Of a stretch of 64,000 nucleotides of DNA, positions 54,821-64,000 are shown one piece after another. Positions within the stretch are counted from its first letter, which is position 1. Each line of letters starts with the position of its first letter. The notes below the pieces were generated by a model. That model was given only the letters and a program-made list of their open reading frames with translations, did no database searches and was not told the origin of the DNA. The translations under genes and the position numbers were made by a program. The stretch is from Cantharellus purpuraceus. Taxonomy: Eukaryota; Basidiomycota; Agaricomycetes; Cantharellales; Hydnaceae. The stretch covers positions 558,001 to 622,000 of the forward strand of contig JALBUN010000009.1 of assembly GCA_025174535.1 (NCBI GenBank), read 5' to 3'.

Positions 54821-55337
54821 TGTTATGACTATATTCATTAATGCCCAGATCCCTGTCCAATCCACTCAGATCCCCATGCACATGAAATCTATACTCCATT
54901 TGGGAACCATCACATCTCCATTTAGTCCATCTGATTGTCACCATCGATCTCACTCATCCACCTCCAGTTCCAATTGATGCATCAGCATCACCATAGGAAC
55001 CCAGACACCCATCCCCATCGGACTCAGACATACTCACGCAAGGCCATCAGCCTCGGAGACCCATCACCAGAGTAACTATGATTAGATTTCAAATATGTAT
55101 TTAAGTCATACAACTGGGGACTTCATTCCCCAGTTCAAATATTGAATCACGCCTAGCTCCTAAGTCTGATCCGAACTACCTAAGTCATACTCTGTCTCCA
55201 AAATCTCAGACACAGGTATTAGTGAGGGCACAGCACATAAGCTGAAGCCAAGTCTGTTCTGACCCCTACGATGCACCCCAATCCCCACTCTGACTCCGAC
55301 ACAAGTTCCAACCCCCAACCAGACCCAGTACATAACA
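54821..55337 (+). repeat. A4 3' LTR
   Basis: 517-bp A LTR, TGTTATGAC to CAGTACATAACA, next to an E LTR piece at 55338. Confidence 0.88.
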
Positions 55338-55378
55338 ACTGAGCACAGAACTCAACCAAGCTATACTGGTTGGGTGAT

Positions 55379-55974
55379 TGTTAAGTGCTGGAAATGGAGT
55401 TCAAGGGAGTAACCAGAGTTTGGATGCTAGAGTCAAATGGGAGGGGACTTTACTGTTCCAGTTCAACTGGAGACAGGGCAGTGCAATAACTATTGAGTCA
55501 GATCAAGTGGACTTGGCTTCAACTTATGTGTTGCACCCCCTTGGATCATCAGTCCAATATTTCAGAGTTTGGAGGTATGGAGTTGGATCAGGGATCCAGA
55601 GTTTGACTTGTCAAGAAGTCACTTGTCAAGAAGCTAGCAACCAAGAAGATGATGGGGTTGAACTTGATTGATATACCAACTACTGTAACATACAGAGAAT
55701 AGCCCATATAAGTATACAAAGAATTGAATGAGAAACTGGAGTAGGAGAACAATAGGGTGGATATGGGATACAATATGAAAAGGAGTTCAGAGTTCAGACT
55801 CAAGTCCAAACTATAACTAATCAATATAAAAGATGAAGGTTATTGTAACCCATAGCAAGGAAACTACTTATCAAGAACACAATAATGGAGTTCAGGGTTG
55901 TTGGACATGGAGTTGTCAGACATGGAGATGGAGATGGAGTCCAGAGATCAGACTCAGTGTTACAGGATGTGACA
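55379..55974 (+). repeat. G2, family G solo LTR
   Basis: 596 bp, TGTTAAGTGCTGG to CAGGATGTGACA. Flanks GTGAT and GTGCT differ at one base, so the duplication is probable, not certain. Confidence 0.75.
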
Positions 55975-56094
55975 GTGCTGTGATATACAGTGTGGTTTTG
56001 TCTAAGTTATCTCTCTATCTACATGTGGACCCACATGTATTTGGGTCCACTGATCATATAATAACTATACATGCACCCTATGGGTGCATATACC

Positions 56095-56746
56095 TGTTAG
56101 GTAAAAATAAGGAGGAGTGTGATGTGTGTAAGACAGGGGGTGAATGCTGAGTAGAAATCAAATAGGAGTATGATTGGGGTGCGGAGGATGATGTATGCAC
56201 AGTCATATGTTATATATATTTGAGTAGGATGTTGTCACCAAATTTCAGGTGACTCAGTTAAGAACTGGACGTTCTGCGAAATATTTAAGCAGAAATAGGG
56301 AACAGCAACACTTCAAGAAAGTGTTTGCTTAATAGAAATGGACCCGATGGTCAAAATCGTTCGTAATTTGAGATAGAACTAGAAGGTGCAATATCCTAAT
56401 GGGATATGCAAAAGATTTGAGATTGAATAAGTCGTTTAGGAGTTATTCCAGGAACGACAGAAAATTGACACAAGCTGTTTGTTTGCAGCTTGGAAGGGAT
56501 TAAAATCAGTGAATCCAATGTGATTATGGTACGTAGCTATACACATAATATAAATTTTAATAATCACATGGAAAATGATTCATAAATGATACAGAGAATT
56601 AAGGAGGGCTCACAGAATAAAATCGAAAATGACCTCCTCCCCATCCCTTAACCAGAATCCCTAATCTTTTCACACCTTTCTCTTATCATACATCTCTCCC
56701 CTCTTACTCCAGTAAGTCATGATAATTCTCGAGTGAATTCTTGACA
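56095..56746 (-). repeat. F2, family F solo LTR
   Basis: 652 bp, on the minus strand TGTCAAGAATTCACTC to CTAACA, perfect duplication ATACC (56090-56094 and 56747-56751). Shorter than F1 by internal gaps. Confidence 0.82.
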
Positions 56747-56840
56747 ATACCTACCAACAAAGCAGCATTCCTTAAGGGAATGGTGTATATACTTATATGT
56801 ATAATTATATTACAGTAAGTAAGTACCTAGGGTACTTACA

Positions 56841-57113
56841 ATCCATCACTGGAGTAATTATTATTAGATTTCAAATAAGTATTCAAGTCATACTACTGGG
56901 GACTTCATCACCCAGTTCAAATATTGAATCATGTCTAGGTCCTAAGTCCAATCCTAACTATCTAAGTCATACTCCATCTCTGAAATCTCAGACACAGGTA
57001 TTAGTGAGGGGTGCAGCACATAAGCTGAAGCCAAGTCCATTCTGACTCCCCACCCAACTCTGACTCCAACTCTGACCCCCAAAGCTTCAACCCAACAGAC
57101 CCAGTGTGTAACA
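56841..57113 (+). repeat. Family A LTR, 3' half
   Basis: From the ATCCATCACTGGAGTAATTATT region to CCAGTGTGTAACA; the 5' half is missing, cut by the E3 LTR. Confidence 0.8.
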
Positions 57114-57271
57114 AGAGGTCAATTTGATTGAGGTGATGTGCCCCAATCAAATGCATGACATGGTTTTTGCAGCATAGACACCCCTGGGGGTGGTGGCAGG
57201 TGGCCCCTCCAGGCCACCCTGTGATTTTCCTGGTCATCTGGTCATATGACCCTGGATGAGAATTGCAGTAC
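57114..57271 (-). pseudogene. Family E ORF3 N-terminal fragment
   Basis: Minus strand MTRKITGWPGGATCHHPQGC then LCCKNHVMHLIGAHHLNQID, a diverged relative of EMTWKISGWHRGTAIYHPHG...CKKCDDYVSHLIEA of E2. The His-Pro-x-Gly-Cys-x2-Cys pattern is kept, which supports it as a real motif. Confidence 0.65.
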
Positions 57272-57800
57272 TGTTATGACTATATTCATTAACACCCAGA
57301 TCCCCATCCGATCCACTCAGATCCCCACGCATATGAAATCTATACTCCATTTGGAAGCCATCACGTCTCCAATTATCTGTCTGATTGTCACTGTTGAATC
57401 TCGCCCATCCATCTCCGGTTCCAATTGATCCATCAGCATCACCATAGGAACCTGGACATCCATCCCCATTGGACTTGGACATACTCATGTAAGGCCATCA
57501 GCCTTGGAGACCCATCACCAGAGTAACTATTATTAGATTTCAAATATGTATTTAAGTCATACAACTGGGGACTTCATTCCCCAGTTCAAATATTGAATCA
57601 CGCCTAGCTCCTAAGTCTGATCCGAACTACCTAAGTCATACTCTGTCTCCAAAATCTCAGACACAGGTATTAGTGAGGGCACAGCACATAAGCTGAAGCC
57701 AAGTCCGTTCCGACCCCCACGACGCACCCCAATTCCCGCTCTGACTCTGACCCAATCTCCAACCCAATCTCTGACCCCCAATCAGACCCAGTGCATAACA
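57272..57800 (+). repeat. Family A solo LTR
   Basis: 529 bp, perfect duplication AGTAC (57267-57271 and 57801-57805). Confidence 0.92.
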
Positions 57801-57944
57801 AGTACTCATGGAGGGTACTGCATGTGCTATAGGTGTTTAGAGTTCAGACTTGAGTCAAGACAAGATACTAATCAATATAAAACACCAAAGGTTATCATAA
57901 CCTTGAAAAGGAAACAAGACTCAGGGAAATAATAACAGAGTTTG
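57801..57944. repeat. E and G leftovers
   Basis: 57801-57835 continues the E-like sequence of 57114-57271. From about 57836 it resembles the later part of G2 (AGAGTTCAGACTTGAGTC, AATCAATATAAAA, GGTTATCATAACC). Confidence 0.5.
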
Positions 57945-58149
57945 TGTTGTAAAGGAAACTTCTATGCGCAGTCGGTCTAAGACGATGTCAGAAAAGATCT
58001 GAAGCATTGTCGTACATCTGGTATCTGCTTTATACTAAGTAGCTTTATTGTATATACGAAAAGAGCATTGTTTTAAAAGTAACAAAAAGAAGTCGGTGCT
58101 CAGCCATATAGAAAAATATTACAATTGTCTTATTGTCCCATTTTCAACA
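57945..58149 (-). repeat. Ty1/copia 3' LTR
   Basis: 205 bp, minus strand TGTTGAAAATGGGAC to CCTTTACAACA, preceded by a polypurine tract TTGAGGGGGAC (58150-58160). The 5' part of this element is gone. Confidence 0.75.
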
Positions 58150-58478
58150 GTCCCCCTCAATTGAAATATCAATGAGTCCAAGTCGATCCACTAAAAAACT
58201 ATGTTGTTCTCAAGGTAGAGCCTTTGTACAGATGTCTGCAAGGTTATTCTTGGAGTGACCTTGTTAATGTTGATTGTCACATTAGCTATTTTTTCACAGA
58301 TGTAATGGTACTTATTATCAATGTGCTTTGTTCTCTTGTGATATATGTTGTTTGAAGCAATTGATTGAGCACCTTGAGAGTCACTGAAGATATCAATGGG
58401 GAGGTCAACGTCAAAAGATAATTGTTGGAGTAAGGATGTGGTCCATTGTGCGTGCTTCAAGCACTCAGTGAGAGCCAT
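58150..58478 (-). pseudogene. Ty1/copia RNase H C-terminal remnant
   Basis: Minus strand: ALTECLKHAQWTTSLLQQLS, IFSDSQGAQSIASNNIYHKR, TKHIDNKYHYICEKIANVTI, the strongly conserved end of copia RNase H (catalytic Asp in DSQGAQ, then HKRTKHID). It is cut by the A LTR at 58479. This is the only copia sequence in the window. Confidence 0.88.
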
Positions 58479-58907
58479 TGTTATGACTATATTCATTAAC
58501 GACCAGATCCCTGTCCAATCCACTCAGATCCCCACGCACATGAAATCTATACTCCATTTAGAAACCACTACATCTCCATTTACCTGTCCGATTGTCACCG
58601 CCAATTCCGCCCATCTGTCTCCGGTTCTGATTGATGCATCAGCATCACCATAGGAACCCAGACATCCGTCCCTGTCAGACTTGGACATACTCACGTAAGG
58701 CTGTCAGCCTCGGAGACTCATCACCGGAGAAATTATTATTAGATTTCAAATATGTATTTAAGTTGCCCGACTGGGGACTTCATTCCCCAGTTTGAATATT
58801 GAATCACGCCTAGTTCCTAAGTCCAATCCTAACTCTCTAAGTCGTACTCCGTCTCCGAAATCTCAGACACTGGTATTAGTGAGGGCGCAGCACATAAGCT
58901 GAAGCCA
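58479..58907 (+). repeat. Family A LTR lacking its last 100 bp
   Basis: Begins TGTTATGAC and stops in CATAAGCTGAAGCCA, where the 5' LTR of A3 begins. A3 was either inserted in this LTR or joined to it by recombination. Confidence 0.85.
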
Positions 58908-59467
58908 TGTTATGACTATATTCATTAACGACCAGATCCCCGTCCGATCCACCCAGATCCCCACGCATATGAAATTTATACTCCATTTGGAAACTGCTAC
59001 ATCTCCATTTACCTGTCTGATTGTCACCGCCAATTCCGCCCATCCGTCTCCGGTTCCGATTGATGCATCAGCATCACCATAGGAACCCGGACATCCGTCC
59101 CCGTCGGATTCAGACATACTCATGTAAGGCCGTCAGCCTCGGAGACTCATCACCGGAGTAATTATTATTAGATTTCAAATATGTATTTAAGTTGCCCGAC
59201 TGGGGACTTCATTCCCCAGTTTGAATATTGAATCACGCCTAGTTCCTAAGTCCAATCCTAACTCTCTAAGTCATACTCCATCTCCAAAATCTCAGACACC
59301 GGTATTAGTGAGGGCGCAGCACATAAGCTGAAGCCAAGTCCGTTCCGACCCCCACAATGTACTCCGACCCCAACCCAACCTCCAACCCGACCTCTGATCC
59401 AATCTCCGACCCCAAATCGGACCTAGTGCATAACAGTATATTCAAACTGCCATACTCACTCCTACCA

Positions 59468-60610
59468 ATGCCACGATCCACCGCCAATTCCAAACATGCA
59501 CGAATCGTCGAGGTACCTGCCCCCAGCATTGACACCATCCCCGAGGTCATTGAGGAACCGACGGACCACATAGAGGCCGTCAATGAAGAAGACGACACCC
59601 CACCCTCTCCAAATCTGGCGCAAGCCATCTCCCTGCTCGCTAGCAGCATCCGTAACCCACAAGCCCCCAAGTCCCGGACCAAGGTCCAAGAACCCAACCC
59701 ATTCGATGGCTCCAATCCGCGCAAACTCCAGCCGTTCTTGGTGCAATGCCGGTTGAATTTCCGCGACCGCCCCAATGCATTCACATCCGACCAGGCGAAG
59801 GTGACCTTTGCCATGTCCTATCTCAAGGGCACCGCACTGGACTACTTCGAGCCAGCACTCATGGACGACTCCGATAACCCGATATGGTCAGAGGACTACT
59901 CTGACTTCATCTCTGAACTACGGACCAATTTCAGTCCGTACAACCCCAAGGCCGATGCCAAGAATGAACTCGATCGACTTCAGATGAAGGAAAATCACAA
60001 AATCACAAAATACATTGTGAGTTTCCAGCAGCTAGCTCTGAAAGTCCAATGGGGCAATGCCGCACTCTGACGACAATTTTACGTTGGACTCCCATCCCGC
60101 ATCAAGGACGAGATATCACACGTTGGTAAGCCGGATAGTTTGGCTACCCTCCGCAAGCTCGCCCAATCCATTGACGCCCATTATTGGGAACGTCAATCTG
60201 AGGTCTCCCGCGAAAATTCAGCCAACAACAAATTGGACAAATCATCAGACAAGACACCAAAGTCCAACAAGGGGTCTGATAAGTGGGCCACCGCCAACTC
60301 AGGCCAGAAGTCAAACACTGGTAACACTGCCGCTTCCGGTTCCGGTCAGAACAACTCCAGCACCAGCAATACCTCCGGAGCTCGCAAGAGTACTCCAGAC
60401 CTCTCCACCAAGCTGGGAAAGGACAGGAAACTTACCCAGCAGGAACGCCAGCGCCACATGGACAACAACCTCTGTCTGTTCTGCGGGAAGCCTGGTCACC
60501 AAGCCAAGGATTGCAACAAGGCAACCTCATCCGCAGCAAAGGCAAAGGGCCTTGCCGCCAACGCCATGACGGACAAGTCCAATGCTAAAGCAATGGACCA
60601 AAAAAAATAG
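59468..60610 (+). pseudogene. A3 gag, one nonsense codon
   Basis: 380 codons from the shared ATG. TGA at 60068-60070 (codon 201) is the only stop before TAG at 60608-60610. Motifs as in A1: PFDGSNPRKLQPFLVQCRLN, ALDYFEPALMDDSDNPIWSE, CLFCGKPGHQAKDC. A-AAA-AAA at 60601-60607 precedes the stop. Confidence 0.9.
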
Positions 60611-63456
60611 TAAGCAGTCCTATAGCCTCCGTACAGGCTGAGGGCTGCGTTGGTACTCCCCATACGACAAACGAGGTCCGCCTGAACGCATCCGCTCTTT
60701 TCCACTCCAACTCCCTTACCCTCCTCGTCCACTCCAACTCCCTTACCCTCCTCGTCCACTCCAACTCCCTTACCCTCCTCGTCCACTCCAACTCCATTCC
60801 CGATACCACTATTCAAGCGTTAATAGACTCCGGTTCTACTCACTGTTTCCTCGATTCCTTTTTTTCCGATTTACATAAACTCCATACATACACCATAACT
60901 CTGATACCACTCCAATTATTTGACGGCACCACTAATGCTGTTATTTCATGAGCTATAGATCTGTCTATCCGTTTTTCTGTCGGAGAAATCCAGACCCTTA
61001 CATTCTATGTTACTCCGCTTGACTCCAGCTGTTCTGTGGTTCTCGGACATAACTGGCTCACCCACTACAATCCATTGATTGACTGGGCATTTTGCCATAT
61101 CACATTCCGTTCTCCAGCACAAGCTGTGTCATCCCCGACATCACCAGCAACTATAGGTGCGAAATTATCTTCCGCCTCCGCTGACTCCGCTCCGATAGAT
61201 ACTCCGTCTACCCCTCCATTTATATTGATGGTGGACGCTATGGTCTTCGCCAGACTAAGCAAACTGGATGGTTCTCACACATTCCAGGTCCACCTCTCCG
61301 ATCTGATATTCCTTGCCGCTCGTTCCGCCCGATCAACTCCACCGGACCTCTTTATGGTTCCCAAGGAGTATCATGAGTTCGCCGACGTGTTCAGCAAGTC
61401 TAAAGCCAACTCCCTAGCGGAACACAGACCATACGATCTCAAGATTGAACTGGATGACAACTCCACCCCTCCGCTTGGCCCTATCTACTCGCTATCACAA
61501 AAAGAGGTACTGGCTCTCCGAACATTCATAGACAAGAACTTGGCCACAGGCTTCATCCGCCCATCCCTATCTCCTCATGGAGCTCTGGTCCTATTTGTCC
61601 ACAAAAAAGACAGATCACTCCGTCTATGCGTCGACTTCCGTGGACTCAACAAGATCACCAAGAAAGACTGATACCCGATACCCCGCACCGCAGACCTACT
61701 TGAGAGTCCTCGAAAGGCTAAGATCTATTCCAAAATAGATCTCCGACATGCCTACCATCTAGTCCATATCCGAGAAGGCGATGAATGGAAAACGACCTTC
61801 CGCACACGATATGGATCTTTCGAGTGGTGTGTCATGCCCTTCGGACTAACCAATGCTCCGGCTGCCTTCCAGAGGTTCATGAATGATACCTTCGCCGACC
61901 TCCTTGATGTGACCGTCCTCGTTTACTTAGATGACATTCTGGTATATTCGGACAATGAAGAAGAACATCAGACACATGTCCGAGAGGTACTCCGATGTCT
62001 CCGAAAGCATGGCCTCTTCGCCCGTGCTGACAAATGCAAATTCCACTCTGACTTGGTTGAATACCTAGGCTATATCCTCTCCCCAGCAGGATTGACAATG
62101 TCCGATGACAAAATCAAAGCCATACAGGAATGGCCAGAACCCCAGAAAGTCAAGGACGTACAGTCCTTCCTCGGGTTCGCCAACTTCTACCGCCGCTTCA
62201 TTCACAGATACTCAGATATCACCATCCCACTCACCCGACTCACTAGGAAGGGTATCCAATGGAATTTCACTGACGAATGTAGACAGAGCTTTGAGACCTT
62301 GAAAAAGGCCTTTACTTCCGCTCTGATACTGACTCATTGGGTTCCAGACGTTCCTATCCTATTAGAGACCGACGCCTCCGACTATGCACTTGCCGCGATC
62401 CTGTCCATCATCTCTCCAGACAACGGACAAGTCCACCTGATCGCTTTTCACTCATGTACATTTACGCCCCCCAAACTGAACTATGACGTCCATGACAAAG
62501 AGCTCCTTGCCATATATGAAGCCTTCCGGATATGGAGACACTACCTTGAGGGTCCCTCCGATCCGGTGGACGTCATAACAGACCACAAGAACTTGGAATA
62601 TTTCTCCACAACGAAACTGCTCACCCGGAGACAAGTCCAATGGTCCAAATACCTATCTCAGTTCAATCTCATTATCTGTTTCCGTCCAGGTCAACTCAGA
62701 GCAAAGCCCGATGCCTTAACTAGACGCTGGGACGTCTACCCTAAAGAGGGGAATAGTGACTATGCCACTGTAAACCCACACAACTTTCGTCCTGTGTTCA
62801 CTAACGAGCAGCTGGCATCATCCCTACAAGCATCCACCCTCATGACTCTCACTCTCCAAGCTGTCACCATTATGGACATCGACCAACTCCGCTCCAACAT
62901 CCGCTCATCACTCTGATCCAATCCTGTTGCAGTTAAACACTTGGACAACCCTTCCGATCCAAAATGGTCACTTGACCCCGAAGGACACCTCCGACACAAC
63001 GACTGGATATACGTCCCCGACGCCAACAGCCTCCGACTCCGAGTTTTGCAGTATTATCATGATCACCCGATCTCCGGCCACTTCGGGCAAAATCACACAC
63101 AAGGATTAATCTGACGAGACTATGTATGGCCAAAAATGCAGGAATACATTCAACACTACTGTAACTCCTGCACCATGTGTATGCGCTCAAAATCGCAAAG
63201 GCACAAACCCTACAGAATGCTTAAGCAACTTCCGATCCCGGAGCAACCATGGAACTCCATCTCCATGGATTTCATAGAGAAGGTCCCCCCATTGCTCGGA
63301 TATGACACCATACTCGTGATTGTTGACAGGTTCACCAAACAGTCACTATTCATTCCGATGCATGACACCATCACCTCCGCCTTGCTAGCTAAGTTGTTCG
63401 TTCTCCACGTATTCTCTAAACACGGAGTCCCATCGCATGTCACGTCCGATCGGGGC
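60601..63456 (+). pseudogene. A3 pol, truncated by D4
   Basis: -1 frame pol. Three tandem HSNSLTLLV units (27 bp each, 60703-60783) precede protease ALIDSGSTHCFLDSFFSD. Stops at 60949-60951, 61669-61671, 62914-62916 and about 63112. RT has [31 protein letters not shown] and intact VYLDDILVYSDN (about 61920); RNase H ETDASDYALAAIL and DHKNLEYF; integrase zinc part CNSCTMCMRSK and SMDFIEKVPP. It ends in TSDRG at 63456. Confidence 0.9.
60703..60783 (+). repeat. 27-bp in-frame triplication upstream of protease
   Basis: CACTCCAACTCCCTTACC-starting unit, 27 bp, three times in a row, with a partial fourth. A1 and A2 have one. It adds 18 aa without shifting the frame. Confidence 0.92.
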
Positions 63457-64000
63457 TGTATGGGAACCACCTTTTCCCTATCAAATTCCATTTATGCGGC
63501 ACCAATGTGCTATTCTTTGCTTTTCCATTCCTAAATATCAGCATATATTTGATGCTTGTACCTGGAATGGACTTATTCAAATATTCTCTATTTTTCCATA
63601 TTTTTCCGGGAATATTCCATGCAGAACTCAGCCCAGAATCATTTATTTCTGCTGTGCTACAGTTGTGGACCCATAGGCACCCACAAACCTTCCCACAGCC
63701 GGCTATCCACCTTTGGACCAGGCATTCGGCCTGAATTCAAGCTCAGATGTCTCTGATCAATAAATATTCTCTAACTTGACAACCACAGCCTCTCAGGGCA
63801 CTATTTTCCGTGGAGATCATCACATGAGATGTGGCTATCCATGGCTGTCCAAACCAGTGCAGAAAATAGGGTGGATACCCTTCTTTTTGCCTGATCAGTG
63901 CCTAGTTCAGGGATCAAATCAGCTGATGGGTGATCAAATCAGGTGATTGCCTTAGAATATTCTATCCCTTTCCATAACATTCTAGCTGTTTCCTTCTATT
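63457..64000 (+). repeat. D4, family D LTR, start only
   Basis: Begins TGTATGGGAACCACC in the A3 integrase core (left flank GGGGC) and runs off the window. Confidence 0.85.

Larger units (their letters stand above)
55338..56840 (-). repeat. E3 LTR, split by G2 and F2
   Basis: Pieces 55338-55378, 55975-56094 and 56747-56840 make one E LTR on the minus strand, starting TGTAAGTACCCTAGG at 56840. The hairpins of the E LTR are kept (TGCACCC/GGGTGCA near 56072-56088). The 3' end is cut by A4. Confidence 0.78.
58908..63456 (+). mobile_element. A3, family A Ty3/gypsy element, 3' part cut by D4
   Basis: 5' LTR (58908-59435, 528 bp), primer site (ATATTCAAACTG directly after GTATA start near 59438), gag and pol up to the integrase core. 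D4 is inserted at 63457; the rest should follow beyond the window. Confidence 0.9.

Overview
The window looks like a transposon-dense heterochromatic block from a basidiomycete, most likely an Agaricomycete. Three things point there: one intact host-type gene cut by nine introns of 49-111 bp (eight of them 49-59 bp), chromodomain Ty3/gypsy elements of the mushroom type, and a Tnp2 (Plavaka/CACTA-like) transposase remnant. I see no rRNA, tRNA or CRISPR. Apart from about 5 kb (34.6-40.0 kb), nearly everything is retrotransposon, mostly nested or reduced to solo LTRs. I name the families by letter because I cannot search a database. A is a chromodomain gypsy with LTRs of about 520 bp (TGTTATGACTATATTC...GTAACA). 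E is a second gypsy (LTR about 278 bp, TGTAAGTACC...) with an extra sense ORF after pol. B, C, D, F, G and H are LTR-like units seen only as solo copies.

Layout. 1-2921: two B units inside the 3' end of an A element (A0). 2922-8092: E1, 3' two thirds of an E element. 8181-19797: A2, one A insertion with TSD ACATG, carrying a C LTR that carries a B LTR, plus an extra internal LTR. 19803-34463: E2, a second E element broken by a MITE, solo LTRs and two inverted D LTRs (1,828 bp each). The 7.5 kb between the D LTRs (25137-32635) is flipped, because target-site duplications match only crosswise. 34574-39866: host island with a 10-exon secreted carboxylesterase on the minus strand and the Tnp2 remnant. 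40170-49806: a D LTR on the minus strand, broken by a MITE that is itself broken by A1, the most complete A element (40420-48265). 49860-55337: A4, an internally deleted A element carrying B, H and D solo LTRs. 55338-58907: fragments of E, G, F, A and a Ty1/copia 3' end. 58908-63456: A3, cut by another D LTR that runs off the window.

How the parts work. Family A encodes a 380-aa gag with one CCHC knuckle, then a pol (protease, RT, RNase H, integrase, chromodomain) in the -1 frame after a conserved A-AAA-AAA just before the gag stop. Its 5' LTR is followed by a 12-nt complement of its own R region, which fits Tf1-type self-priming. Between pol and the 3' LTR, on the opposite strand and behind its own TATA box, lies a long coiled-coil/Cys-cluster ORF. 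Family E carries its extra ORF in sense and is packed along its whole length with short perfect hairpins. All gag and pol copies here are disabled, largely by CGA-to-TGA changes, so the block is probably methylated and silent while still recombining.
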